This document shows, one piece after another, positions 38,646-48,481 of a stretch of DNA of 55,829 nt (position 1 is its first letter; every line of letters begins with the position of its first letter). Made by a program: the position numbers and the translations under genes. The stretch comes from Candidatus Woesearchaeota archaeon (GTDB lineage Archaea; Nanobdellota; Nanobdellia; Woesearchaeales; UBA10216): the NCBI GenBank assembly GCA_016184345.1, contig JACPCV010000001.1, positions 1 to 55,829 of the forward strand, given 5' to 3'. Below the pieces are notes generated by a model that saw only the letters and a list, made by a program, of their open reading frames with translations, was not told where the DNA came from and did not search any database.

Positions 38646-41600
38646 ATGCTACCTAAGCCGAACCGAAGGACAGGCAATAAGCGCAAGGCTTCGATAGCTT
38701 TCTTCATAATTGCCCAGTTGATTCTCGCGGTTTTTGCAAGCTCGACAGCTATAGCGGCTTCCATAAAATATGATGACTCGTACACTTACGAGGGAAGCAC
38801 GTCTTCCGACGCAATAGCTTGGGGTGGCTCGTCCCTTAAGACAAAGCTTAATAGCTATCCCTCAAACACAATGGTTACTTGCCTGGACTTCTGCAATGAC
38901 GGCACAATTGATAAGTGTTACGGCAGCACCTTTAAATGGCCTTGGGAGAGCAAGTCACCCCTTGATAAGTGCAAGTCAGACTCTTCTACACTAAAAAGCC
39001 TTTGCAACGCAGGCAAATGCAGCAACGGCGGCGTTGGCGACTGGCAAAGTATAAACACAGGAAGCGCTGGTGACAGGTGGAAATGCAGCATCTGGTCAAG
39101 GTATTATTACGACTGTACTGGCACAGGAAGCTATAACTACGACAACACCCCTTATGCCTACACCTACTACATAATCTACCCAAGACGGTACGACTGCGAT
39201 GAGCAAAAGATAAGCACATATGACGATGAGATGTCATATGGTTCTACATTTGACTTCAAGTCTGACATCAGCTGCTCAGGCAGCAGATTATGCGATGAGG
39301 ACAAGGACGACGGAAACGCAGACTTTGGCCTTTACGGCACCTCAAAGCCAAATGAGCCCTGCTCTGTTCCTGATGGCAATCAGGATTGCGATTCTGACAG
39401 CGATTGCTTCTCTGGCTCGAAATGTGACTGCAGCTGGTTCGGCAGCTGCTCCTGGGATGTTTGGCCTGATGGTCCTGACTACTGCTGCCCTTCCGGCCAG
39501 AAATGGGACGGCTCAAAATGCGCAACGCCGTGCAAGGACAGCGATAGCGACGGGCACAAGGACAATGGTTGTGGTGGGGATGACTGCAATGACAACGATG
39601 GCGGCGTTTGGCAGAAGAACAGCTGCCAGGTGTGCGCTAAGGAGCCAAGCGGCATTGGCAATTCGTGCACAGTTGGCGTTGGAGCTTGCCAGCGGACCGG
39701 AAAATACGGGTGCGACAGCTCAGGTACAGGCACAAAGTGCGATGTAACGCCAGGCAGCCCCTCGACAGAAACTTGCGACGGCGTGGACAACGACTGCGAC
39801 GGCCAGACTGATGAGGGCGTGAAGAACGCCTGTGGTGGATGCGGACCAGTCCCTGCTGAATTGTGCAACGACGGCAAGGACAACGACTGCGACGGAAAAA
39901 CTGACGGTGCTGATACGGACTGCTGCCCTTCCAGCAAGCCATACTACTGGAATAGTCAGTGCCAGGAGTGCCCGCAGGACAAGACCAAGAAGTGCGGCAG
40001 CGGCTGCTACAGCGAAAATGACTGCGGGAGCAGCAAGGTTGCAATCTGCGACAAGTACAACAAGGTAATGTGCTGCCCGTCAAGCTGGCCTTTCTACTGC
40101 GCAAGAACAGATACGTGCTCGCTGAACTCTCAGAACTGCGACAACTTGAAGAAGTGCGGCAATGAGGGCTGGACTTTCTGCGCCAATTCACAGTGGCCGC
40201 ACTGGAACTGCCGTTCTGATGGCAAGTCACTGTGCTGCCAGGCAGGCACCCCTTACTGGTGGGAGAGCGACAAGCAGTGCCACAAAAGCTCAGAGCCACC
40301 AAAGTGTTCTGTTCCTGACGGCTCTTCTTCCAACTGCGACTGCAATACAGACTCACAATGCAAAGAAGCTGACGCTTCCAGGCCCTACTGTGGTGAGACT
40401 TACAGCAAGCGGGAGAGCAGCGGCTTCCATGCCTGCCTGTCATCTAAGCCGGAATACTGCGGCAACGGAAAATGCGCGGGAAGCGAGAACTACAATAACT
40501 GTGCAAGTGACTGCGGAAGCCTTGCGCCTAAGGGGACGATAACTGTAGCAGTTGAACATTCTAAAGCAAAACTGCCCATAAAGTATGCGTCAATATTTGT
40601 TGATGACATTATTTCGGATTCGACTGACCAGTTAGGTAAAGCAGTCCTTAAAGAAGTTCCTTACGGCGTCAGAAGGGTGAAAGTTGAATGCCTTGGTGGC
40701 AGTCTTTGCGGAGAGCAAACTAGAAACATTAAAGGTTGGGAGTTTATGAATTTTGCTTGCGAATGCAGTAGTGGTGATCTTGATGGTGATGAATTCTCAG
40801 ATGAAGATGAAATTCTCATAGGGACAGATCCATATGATGCTAAAAGCTATCCGGAGGGGCTTGTTTATAACCCGGTGAAATGCGTTACTGACGCGGCAGA
40901 TATTATTTTAGTGTGGCTTAAAGGTGGCGACCTTCTGCAGAGTCACTCGGCTGTTATGCAGGCGCTCAGTTCACCTTCTGTGGTTAGTACTGCTACTGGT
41001 GAGAATCAGGTAGTAGTATTAGAGGCTTTACAGCAGAGCCATTTTGATGCAAGGCTTGACATGCAGAGTGAAATAACTGTCCATGCTGCGGTGGAAAGGG
41101 CGGAATACATAGATGCTATACTGACAAAGGATGAAATGTTGTTTGTCATAAGTGATAATGAAACTCAAACCACGGCTATTAAGCGCATGGGCGCATCATG
41201 CGTTGGAACCATAATTGGCGCAGCTTACGGCGTTGGGAAGGGAGTGGATGATGATCTCAAACTTTTAGAAATTCCTGTGATAGCAGTTAAGGCTCTCATA
41301 TTCGTTGTATCTAATCTTGACGAGCTTAATAAGGTTCGCGATGGCTTTATGGAAATGGTAGATGGCTTTATGGAGATGATTAAGAATTTTGACTTTGATT
41401 CTACACGTTACAATCTTATAAAATTTATTTTTGGAGAAGGACGAAAGACAAACCCCTACAGTTATGATGCGCAAGATATGGATGCGTATTACCATTATCA
41501 GCTGGGATTTTTCTCAGGATACGTGACCGGTTACATTGTTGAACAGGTAATCTTCCTGAAAGTCGCGTTTGCCGTAGTGAAGAACGCTTTCAAAGTAACC

Positions 41601-42677
41601 GGAAAGTTACTGTCAAGATTGGCAGGTGGCGAAAAAATAGCTGAACAGCTGGCCGCTGTGGCAAAATATCCCGGCCTTGGTGCTGAAATAGCAAAGAAAG
41701 TGAATAACCTTCCATACGTCAAAGGTGCTGCGCAGCTATGGACTGGCGACGAGCTGGTCCTCCTGGGAAAGCTTACAAAATACAATGAAAATTGGATGAA
41801 AACTCTTACAAAGGCAGAAGCACAGAATGTTCTAAAACTCACTAAAAACATACCTGATGCAAACCTCGAGAAGCTCGTTTCAAGCAAACTCGGCCAGCAA
41901 ACGCTCAAAGCTGCCGACGCCACCGAAGGCCTGATAGCCAAGCAGTCAAAGCTTGTCCAGAAGTGGGGCGTTAAGAAGGCTGACGAGGTCGTTTCAAAAG
42001 GAGGCAGGGTAGCTGAAAGGACAAGCGACCTTAACAAGCTGTTGAAGGCGATGCCGGAAGGTTTCATTGATGATTTCTCACCAGAGAAGGCTGTGAAGTT
42101 TTTGGGGGATAAAAAGTTTGTTGAAGCTGCCGAGGATGTAACAAAAGGGGTTGATAACTTAGCAATCAGTCGTGTGGTAAGTGACATAAACGGTTATGAA
42201 AAGTTACTAGAATATACTAAAGCTGTCAAGAAGCTGGACCCGGCAATTGTGAATCCACTTGGGGATATTGGGCAACATCAAGTTCTCAAAGTAATGACAA
42301 ACTCAAAATTAACAACTAAAGTAGGCGATACAACTATTGACGGAATGGCTGTTTTAAAGAAAGGAGTGCAAGGAGAAAAGGGTTGGGGATGGGAGCACAT
42401 TTCGAAAACTCGACCTGATGGAATTAATCACGCTGAACAAATACAGAAAGCTCTTGACCTTCCCAACGCCGACGGTGCGGTACAAAAGGTAATAAATGAA
42501 GTAATCGAAAATCCTGATTCTGTGAACTATATTAAAGGCGATTCATGGACAATTGTAAAGTCGTATAATACACCCAAAGGTATTAAGAAAATCCAAGTGG
42601 TTGTTAGTGACATAGACGATCCTGTGGAAAAGGTATTCAGCAGGGGCAGTGTGCAAACTGCGCATCCAATTAGCTAA
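38646..42677 (+). CDS. Giant secreted protein with polymorphic-toxin-like C-terminus
   Basis: 1343 residues from ATG 38646 (38616 also open). Signal peptide/TM 12-40. Residues ~40-630 are Cys-rich with MopE repeats (CDGVDNDCDGQTDEG, CNDGKDNDCDGKTDG) and a Ca2+ stretch DLDGDEFSDEDEILIG. The helical region ~660-1200 has a hydrophobic FFSGYVTGYIVEQVIFLK segment like pretoxin domains. The last ~100 residues (GEKGWGWEHISKTRPDG, NHAEQIQ, then VSDIDDPVEKVFSRGSVQTAHP) resemble BECR-fold RNase toxins. G+C drops at the tip: 18 of 60 bases at 42481-42540 against 36 of 60 at 39481-39540. Confidence 0.7.
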   Translation: MLPKPNRRTGNKRKASIAFFIIAQLILAVFASSTAIAASIKYDDSYTYEGSTSSDAIAWGGSSLKTKLNSYPSNTMVTCLDFCNDGTIDKCYGSTFKWPWESKSPLDKCKSDSSTLKSLCNAGKCSNGGVGDWQSINTGSAGDRWKCSIWSRYYYDCTGTGSYNYDNTPYAYTYYIIYPRRYDCDEQKISTYDDEMSYGSTFDFKSDISCSGSRLCDEDKDDGNADFGLYGTSKPNEPCSVPDGNQDCDSDSDCFSGSKCDCSWFGSCSWDVWPDGPDYCCPSGQKWDGSKCATPCKDSDSDGHKDNGCGGDDCNDNDGGVWQKNSCQVCAKEPSGIGNSCTVGVGACQRTGKYGCDSSGTGTKCDVTPGSPSTETCDGVDNDCDGQTDEGVKNACGGCGPVPAELCNDGKDNDCDGKTDGADTDCCPSSKPYYWNSQCQECPQDKTKKCGSGCYSENDCGSSKVAICDKYNKVMCCPSSWPFYCARTDTCSLNSQNCDNLKKCGNEGWTFCANSQWPHWNCRSDGKSLCCQAGTPYWWESDKQCHKSSEPPKCSVPDGSSSNCDCNTDSQCKEADASRPYCGETYSKRESSGFHACLSSKPEYCGNGKCAGSENYNNCASDCGSLAPKGTITVAVEHSKAKLPIKYASIFVDDIISDSTDQLGKAVLKEVPYGVRRVKVECLGGSLCGEQTRNIKGWEFMNFACECSSGDLDGDEFSDEDEILIGTDPYDAKSYPEGLVYNPVKCVTDAADIILVWLKGGDLLQSHSAVMQALSSPSVVSTATGENQVVVLEALQQSHFDARLDMQSEITVHAAVERAEYIDAILTKDEMLFVISDNETQTTAIKRMGASCVGTIIGAAYGVGKGVDDDLKLLEIPVIAVKALIFVVSNLDELNKVRDGFMEMVDGFMEMIKNFDFDSTRYNLIKFIFGEGRKTNPYSYDAQDMDAYYHYQLGFFSGYVTGYIVEQVIFLKVAFAVVKNAFKVTGKLLSRLAGGEKIAEQLAAVAKYPGLGAEIAKKVNNLPYVKGAAQLWTGDELVLLGKLTKYNENWMKTLTKAEAQNVLKLTKNIPDANLEKLVSSKLGQQTLKAADATEGLIAKQSKLVQKWGVKKADEVVSKGGRVAERTSDLNKLLKAMPEGFIDDFSPEKAVKFLGDKKFVEAAEDVTKGVDNLAISRVVSDINGYEKLLEYTKAVKKLDPAIVNPLGDIGQHQVLKVMTNSKLTTKVGDTTIDGMAVLKKGVQGEKGWGWEHISKTRPDGINHAEQIQKALDLPNADGAVQKVINEVIENPDSVNYIKGDSWTIVKSYNTPKGIKKIQVVVSDIDDPVEKVFSRGSVQTAHPIS

Positions 42678-42693
42678 ACGGAGGGAGAGAATT

Positions 42694-43158
42694 ATGCAAC
42701 CGAAATATTACGAAACAGCGCGTATCCAACAAGTGAATTTATGGAAGAGCACACAACTAGTAAAACCGGTTGAAGGAAATGTGCTCTTAGCTCTGCGAAA
42801 TAGAGCTGTAAACAAGGAAGTGACTGTAGACTGCTTCGTATACCGCGAATTGGAAAAATGGCAGGATGTGAGCACCGATGATTCTGCGCTGGTACAATTA
42901 GTTTTGCTGAACTGGCAGAATCCAAAACCTGCCTCAACTAGGGAGAAGTCTATTAGGCAGATAAAGGGTTATGAGTACCAAATTGAGGCCGAAATTGTTG
43001 AAATAGCTCCTCGCCCTGATTACAATGATTTACTGATAATACTTGATTGTGGAATATATATGGAAGCAACTGCGGGTAAAGATCTTAGATTAAAAGTTGG
43101 TGATTACATAAGCGCAGAAGGCCGTCTTGATGCTCACATCGTGGGGAAGGTGAACTGA
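42694..43158 (+). CDS. Putative immunity protein for the toxin tip
   Basis: 154 residues from ATG 42694 with the strong GGAGGGAG at 42681-42688; the frame is open from 42649 inside the toxin gene but that is not favoured. No signal peptide or membrane segment, so it is cytoplasmic, unlike every neighbour. Beta-rich (VTVDCFVYRELEKW; YNDLLIILDCGIYMEA). A small, AT-rich, signal-less gene directly after a toxin-like C-terminus is the standard place of an immunity gene. No immunity family recognised; the role is inferred. Confidence 0.55.
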   Translation: MQPKYYETARIQQVNLWKSTQLVKPVEGNVLLALRNRAVNKEVTVDCFVYRELEKWQDVSTDDSALVQLVLLNWQNPKPASTREKSIRQIKGYEYQIEAEIVEIAPRPDYNDLLIILDCGIYMEATAGKDLRLKVGDYISAEGRLDAHIVGKVN

Positions 43159-43160
43159 AA

Positions 43161-43784
43161 ATGATTAATGTAAAATTTGGATTAGCTGCGTTATTTCTGC
43201 TTTTTGCAGTTTTTGTGATAAGTGGCTGTAGTTCAAATATCCAACAGGATGCGGCTGCTGGTGCGTCAATAAACGAAAGCTCTACAACAGAAGAGACTCA
43301 GCAGTACATAGATTCAGCCGTGGCTAAGGGCGATGTCGGCATGTGCCTCAAAATCCCGAACAAAATGCCAACCTGCCTTTGGACGAGTTCGTGCCTTGCA
43401 CAGGTTGCCGAGCACAACAAAGATGCTGGGATTTGCAATAAAATAACTAAGTGCCCTGATGCTGGGGAATTTGATGCCAGTGATTTTGCCAAAGAACAAT
43501 GCATGTCTGGCGTTGAGCGTGCTAAGTCAAAGGAAATAGCCGCACTTGGGCCCGATGCATGCCTGAAGCTTGAGGATGAGAAGAAGAATGCCTGCCTTTC
43601 TGACGCAGCACTCAATAAGGCAGATTACACTATTTGTGAATTAATTGTGAGTGATGATGAAGCAAGGGATACGTGCCTGTTTAACACAATAGATGACACC
43701 ATGCTGGAAAACGATGTCCTGTGTGACAAGATAAAGGCCACTGATATGAAAGAAATGTGCCACAAATTATTTACGGTTAAATGA
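43161..43784 (+). CDS. Cysteine-rich lipoprotein, unknown
   Basis: 207 residues. Signal peptide (LAALFLLFAVFVISGC) with lipobox VISGC, Cys at ~23. The mature part has about ten regularly spaced cysteines in CLKI, CLWTSSCLAQ, CNKITKC, CLKLEDEKKNACLSDAA, as in small helical Cys-hairpin repeats. It would be anchored on the outside. Stop and protease start overlap (ATGA at 43781-43784), so it is co-translated with the subtilase. Confidence 0.65.
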   Translation: MINVKFGLAALFLLFAVFVISGCSSNIQQDAAAGASINESSTTEETQQYIDSAVAKGDVGMCLKIPNKMPTCLWTSSCLAQVAEHNKDAGICNKITKCPDAGEFDASDFAKEQCMSGVERAKSKEIAALGPDACLKLEDEKKNACLSDAALNKADYTICELIVSDDEARDTCLFNTIDDTMLENDVLCDKIKATDMKEMCHKLFTVK

Positions 43785-46700
43785 CAAGTGCAATGCTACC
43801 CCAAAAGTTAAGAACTGCCAAGAAATCCGCCATTTTCCTACTCGCCGTGCTGCTTGTTTTGCTTGCAGTTTCGTTCCTTCCGTTTGGCGGCAACAGCGGC
43901 ACTGGGAATGGCAGAGGGAGTGCGTTATTGCTGGAGCAGATTGCGGCGGTTGACAGCCTGCCTCCGGCTGTTGATGCGAAGATTGACCCCGTTGTGAAGG
44001 AGCAGGTTAAGGAAGCCATTTATGCTGCCTCAGTGGCAAGGACTGAAAAGGAAGCTAAGGACCAGTCAAAAGTTTCGGTTGTTGTCCAGTCCGGAAAAGA
44101 TGTGAGCGGGGCGGTTAAGAGCCTTAACGGCGTTGTTGCCAAGAAGGCTCCTTCTGTTGATAAGAGCTCGGAGTTTGCTTCTGTTGAGATTGACGCTAAA
44201 ACTATAGCTGAGCTGGCCAAGAATGATAATGTGATTAAGGTATATCCCAAAGTCACTTATTATCCATTGCTTGACGAAAGCGTCCCGCTCATAAAAGCAG
44301 ACTCTTTCTGGAATTCCGGATATAAGGGCAGCGGCGTTAAGGTTGCCGTGCTTGACACGGGCATTGACAAGAATCATCCTATGCTGAAAGGCAAGGTTGC
44401 TGCCGAAAAGGACTTCAGCAACAGCGGCAATACGAACGATAATTTTGGCCACGGGACCCATGTTGCCGGCATCATTGCAGGCACCACAGCAAATGGCGGC
44501 AAGTATTCTGGCGTTGCTCCTGACGCGCAGCTCCTCAGCGCGAAGGTGATTGGCGACAACGGCTTTGGCGATAACGTCGATATTATAGCGGGCATTGGCT
44601 GGGCTGTTGACAACGGCGCGAAAGTTATTAGCATGAGCCTTGGCGCTTCATCGTCGCTTGACGCAAGCGTTGACAGCGCGATAAAGGATGCTGTTGCAAA
44701 GGGCGTGATTGTTGTTGTCTCAAGCGGCAACTGCGGAAGCAGCTGCCCGTCAATAAAGTGCGGCTCGTTCAAGGGCGTGACCTCGCCAGGGAGCTCGCCA
44801 AACGCCATCAGCGTTGGGGCTGTTGACAAGTCAAAGAATGTTGCGTGCTTCTCAAGCGGCGAAAGCATTTCAGGAGTTGGCATCAAGCCTGACTTTGTTG
44901 CTCCTGGCGTGGGCATTAAGTCGTCAGTTCCGGGAGGCAATTACCAAGCGATGGACGGCACCAGCATGGCTGCACCTCACGTTTCCGGAGCTGTTGCGCT
45001 CGTGCTTGGCAAAAACCCTGGCTTTAATCAGGGCGATGTGATGCGAGTTCTTGAAAAAACAGCCCTTGAACTTGGCAGCATAGGGAAGGACACGAGCTAC
45101 GGCTTTGGCCTTATTGATTTGGCTAAGGCTCTGGCTTACAAGGAAGGCATTGAAGTCAGCGTTGAAGTGGAGAAGCAGGTAATAAGCGGCGCCTCTCAGA
45201 AGATTACCGTCAGGGTTTACGATGACGTAACAGTCAACAGCGTCAAGGCAGCCATAACAAAGCCAAACAACGCAAAAGCAGACGTCACTTTCAGCAGCAG
45301 CGGTGGCAACGTTTACACTTACGATTATTCTGATACTGCCCTGATGGGGAACTACGTTGTTGATGCCGCTGTCAATTATGGGGGTGCAGGCGGAAGCTCA
45401 GGCACTGGCAGCGAAGGAGGAGGGCAGCCTGGCAGTGGAACAGGCGAAACTTCAAGCATAACAGTAACGAGGACGGCATACTTCAAAGTCACTTCCCTGA
45501 CTGGCGACTTTGGCAATGTTGAACAAATCAACGTTTCGCAGCAGCAGTTTTTGAGCCAAAACCTTACCGCAAACATAACATTCGCCAATACTGCGGCGAT
45601 TGAGCTTAACTTTTCTGCGCTGCTGCAGCTTCTTGACAACGGCACTGTAATGCAGGAGATAAGGATGCAGCCGGTAACCATTGCCGCGAATTCAAAGGCA
45701 ACAGCTGCTGTGAATAACGCGCTTGATGTTGGGCCTGGAAACTACACGCTCAGGATACTCACAGACTACGGCGCAGGGAGCTTGGCGAATGAGACCAACA
45801 TTACTGTGGCTGACGATTTGGCTCCGGCTGTAGTGAAAATTGGTTACGGCAAAACAATCAAGGTGAAAGACGCGCAGGTAATAATTGTGCAGCTGTACGA
45901 GCACCAGAAGGTGAGCGCCAGCCTGAGGCTTGGCAAGCACGACGGGCAGCTCATGAAGCCGATAATCACAAACTACACGACCAGGGCAATCAGCGAATTT
46001 GGGAACAACAAAACGATTGCCATTACGATTTACAATGGCAGCGACCTCGTAGGAGGTTCAGCGCTTAATGAAGGCTCTGGCTATACCGTGACTTTGCAGC
46101 TCTGCGACGAGTCAGGAAACTGCGCAGGCAAACTTGACAGCGGGAAAAAAGATGCTGAGTTCAGCATTACTGGCTGCAGCGGCAAGAGCGTTTTGGTCGC
46201 AAAAACGTACGACAGCGCGTCAGTGTTTGAAGAAGCGGCAGCTGCTGCTGGTGGGCTGTGCACATCTGTCATTAACAAAAGCGTAAGCGGCACTCCCCCT
46301 TCCAGCTACTTCGAGAAGTTTGACGCTGTTGTGTGGACCACAGGCAGCGACCTTGTGAACATTGACAGCAGCGACGCAGCAGCCCTGATGGATTACTATG
46401 GCAAAAAAGGAAAAGTTGCTGTTGAAGGGAGCGACGTGGCTTTCAGGCACGGCAGCGACAGCTTTATGCGCGATGTTTTGCACAGCGAGCTAAAAACAGA
46501 CCTGGGCTTCACTGTAACGTCTGTTGCCAACATGAGCAAGCTGGGCATCAACGTGACAAGGCCTCACCCTGTTGTCGCAGGGCTTGGCAGCAGCATGTTG
46601 TTTAACGCGACCATTGACCCGTTCCCTGACTCTGTGCAGCCTTACAACGGCAGCGTTGAGCTCGCAGTATGGAGCGGGCTTGATGCGAAAGGCTCCGCTA

Positions 46701-48475
46701 TTGTGGCTTACGAGTCAGATGATGGAAAGGCAAAGTCGCTGCTGCTGCCGTTCAGCATGGAAGCGCTTAACGCAACAGCCGCAACAGCATTAGCAACGAG
46801 CGTGCTGGGTTGGCTGCTGGATGAAAGCTCTGCAGACATAGAGCCTGCTGCAATTAGCCACGGCGTGCTTGTTGATGGCCAGGCAGCGGCTATTGGCGTT
46901 GGAATTTTCGCTACAACGGGCTCGCAATGGGTGCCGGCCAAGCCAGGCATTGCAGTGCATGTGGATGGTAAGGTCGTGAGCCAGGCCGAAGTTGACATGC
47001 CTTCAGCCGGCTTGTACTCGCATAACTTTACAACTGCTCTGAGTGCCGGCCAGCACGTGGTTAAGGTTGTTGCCAATTTCAACTTTTCTGCTAAGGAAAG
47101 CAATTACGTCAACAATTTAGGGGAGTACAACCTGACCGTTTACCCGAAAGAGGCTGACTTGCTGCTTACAGGCTTTTCGTACAGCTACAACGACAGCTTG
47201 GGCGCGATAGAGGCGCGGGTTAATGTATCTGACTTAGGCGGCTCGGCAGCGAGTTCTTCGCTGAAAGCTTACCTCGATGGGAAGGAAGCGGCAAGCGCCA
47301 ATGTTGAGCTTTCCGCTGGCGAAACTAAGCAGGTTGCGCTTGAACTGCTATCACAGAAAGGCGTGTTTCAGTTTAAGGCGGTGGTAGACCCCGACAACAA
47401 AGTTGCAGAGCACAACGAGTCCAACAATGAGCTTACGGAGAAGGTTTACGTTTGCAGCAGGGAGAAGGTTCTGGTTGTTGACGACAACGACGCAGAGTTC
47501 TTCTCAACGCCTGAGCCGAGCAGCAGCGATGAGTTCGTGCAGGTGCTGCAAAACAGCGGCTACTGCGTTGACGGCTGGGATGAAAAGGAAAAGGGCGCCC
47601 CGGCCAGCAGCGAGCTAGGCAAATACGAGGTTGTAGTGTGGAGCGCTGGCGACTACTTCAACGGCACAATAAGCAACGATGACGCGATTGCGATTGGCAA
47701 CTTCAGCGGAGGGCTGCTGCTGGAGGGGTCTGACGTTGGCCTTGACAACGCCGGGAGCGGCATTCTTCAATCCATAGCGGCTGCCGCGTTCTCAAGCGAC
47801 ATGCTGCTAAATGAATCGCAGAACGAATCGCTCGTGCTCAGGAGCCACCCAATTACCGCAAACGTGAGCAACATCAGCATTAGCAAGGAAAAGTCGCCTT
47901 ATCCCGATGCTGTTGAAGCTGCGGCTGAAAACGCTGAAGTGGTTGCTGAGTGGCAGAGCGGAAAAGCAGCGATAACAGCGTATACCGGCAGCAGCAAAAA
48001 AACAGCGTATTACGCTTTCTCGGTAGATGGCATAACAGAGCCTGCAGCGATGGAAAAGCTGGTAACCAACACGGTGCAGTGGCTGCTTGTGAAGCCAAAC
48101 AACCCGCCAAAGCTGCAGAACTTCACAGACGGCGATGACATGAGCTATGACGGAATTGTGCCTGCCGCGATAAAAATAACCATGAAGGAAGGCGAGACCA
48201 AGAACTTCAGCGTAGTTGCAGAAGACCCTGACGGGGACCCGCTCGCTTACAAGTGGCTGCTTAATGGCACGCCGGTGTCAGCGGTTTATTACTTTGCATT
48301 CAGCCCGAAGTACAACGAAAGCGGCAGCTACAACCTTACTGTTATAGTCAGCGACGGGCAGGCAGAGGCGCGGGCTGAGCTGCTGATAACTGTGCTTGAT
48401 GTCAACAGGCCTGCCACAATAAAGGGCGTCCTCATATCACAGCCCTTCAGTAAGAAAAAACAGAGTGGGAAGTGA
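43781..48475 (+). CDS. Giant secreted S8 subtilisin-like protease with CARDB and cadherin-like domains
   Basis: 1564 residues. N-terminal membrane/signal segment (17-34), propeptide of I9 type (~95-160), and peptidase S8 with D192 (AVLDTGID), H224 (NFGHGTHVAG), N317 (SSGNCG) and S395 (DGTSMAAPH), all intact. Then beta-rich modules: Ig-like with SNGSxxxNxS, ThuA/GATase-like repeats (VLVVDDNDAEFFS-like, twice), CARDB (NESNNELTEKV) and a final PKD/cadherin-like unit (DPDGDPLAYKWLLNG). No C-terminal anchor found. It may mature surface or toxin proteins encoded alongside, or digest prey or host protein. Confidence 0.85.
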   Translation: MTSAMLPQKLRTAKKSAIFLLAVLLVLLAVSFLPFGGNSGTGNGRGSALLLEQIAAVDSLPPAVDAKIDPVVKEQVKEAIYAASVARTEKEAKDQSKVSVVVQSGKDVSGAVKSLNGVVAKKAPSVDKSSEFASVEIDAKTIAELAKNDNVIKVYPKVTYYPLLDESVPLIKADSFWNSGYKGSGVKVAVLDTGIDKNHPMLKGKVAAEKDFSNSGNTNDNFGHGTHVAGIIAGTTANGGKYSGVAPDAQLLSAKVIGDNGFGDNVDIIAGIGWAVDNGAKVISMSLGASSSLDASVDSAIKDAVAKGVIVVVSSGNCGSSCPSIKCGSFKGVTSPGSSPNAISVGAVDKSKNVACFSSGESISGVGIKPDFVAPGVGIKSSVPGGNYQAMDGTSMAAPHVSGAVALVLGKNPGFNQGDVMRVLEKTALELGSIGKDTSYGFGLIDLAKALAYKEGIEVSVEVEKQVISGASQKITVRVYDDVTVNSVKAAITKPNNAKADVTFSSSGGNVYTYDYSDTALMGNYVVDAAVNYGGAGGSSGTGSEGGGQPGSGTGETSSITVTRTAYFKVTSLTGDFGNVEQINVSQQQFLSQNLTANITFANTAAIELNFSALLQLLDNGTVMQEIRMQPVTIAANSKATAAVNNALDVGPGNYTLRILTDYGAGSLANETNITVADDLAPAVVKIGYGKTIKVKDAQVIIVQLYEHQKVSASLRLGKHDGQLMKPIITNYTTRAISEFGNNKTIAITIYNGSDLVGGSALNEGSGYTVTLQLCDESGNCAGKLDSGKKDAEFSITGCSGKSVLVAKTYDSASVFEEAAAAAGGLCTSVINKSVSGTPPSSYFEKFDAVVWTTGSDLVNIDSSDAAALMDYYGKKGKVAVEGSDVAFRHGSDSFMRDVLHSELKTDLGFTVTSVANMSKLGINVTRPHPVVAGLGSSMLFNATIDPFPDSVQPYNGSVELAVWSGLDAKGSAIVAYESDDGKAKSLLLPFSMEALNATAATALATSVLGWLLDESSADIEPAAISHGVLVDGQAAAIGVGIFATTGSQWVPAKPGIAVHVDGKVVSQAEVDMPSAGLYSHNFTTALSAGQHVVKVVANFNFSAKESNYVNNLGEYNLTVYPKEADLLLTGFSYSYNDSLGAIEARVNVSDLGGSAASSSLKAYLDGKEAASANVELSAGETKQVALELLSQKGVFQFKAVVDPDNKVAEHNESNNELTEKVYVCSREKVLVVDDNDAEFFSTPEPSSSDEFVQVLQNSGYCVDGWDEKEKGAPASSELGKYEVVVWSAGDYFNGTISNDDAIAIGNFSGGLLLEGSDVGLDNAGSGILQSIAAAAFSSDMLLNESQNESLVLRSHPITANVSNISISKEKSPYPDAVEAAAENAEVVAEWQSGKAAITAYTGSSKKTAYYAFSVDGITEPAAMEKLVTNTVQWLLVKPNNPPKLQNFTDGDDMSYDGIVPAAIKITMKEGETKNFSVVAEDPDGDPLAYKWLLNGTPVSAVYYFAFSPKYNESGSYNLTVIVSDGQAEARAELLITVLDVNRPATIKGVLISQPFSKKKQSGK

Positions 48476-48481
48476 AAAAGC

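Noticed and set aside
39637..40443. Antisense Cys/Ser/Arg-rich frame in the giant toxin-like gene
   Set aside because: Composition is the shadow of the Cys-rich coding strand. Same reasoning for other long antisense frames at 20492-20950, 24256-24787 and 44374-44940.
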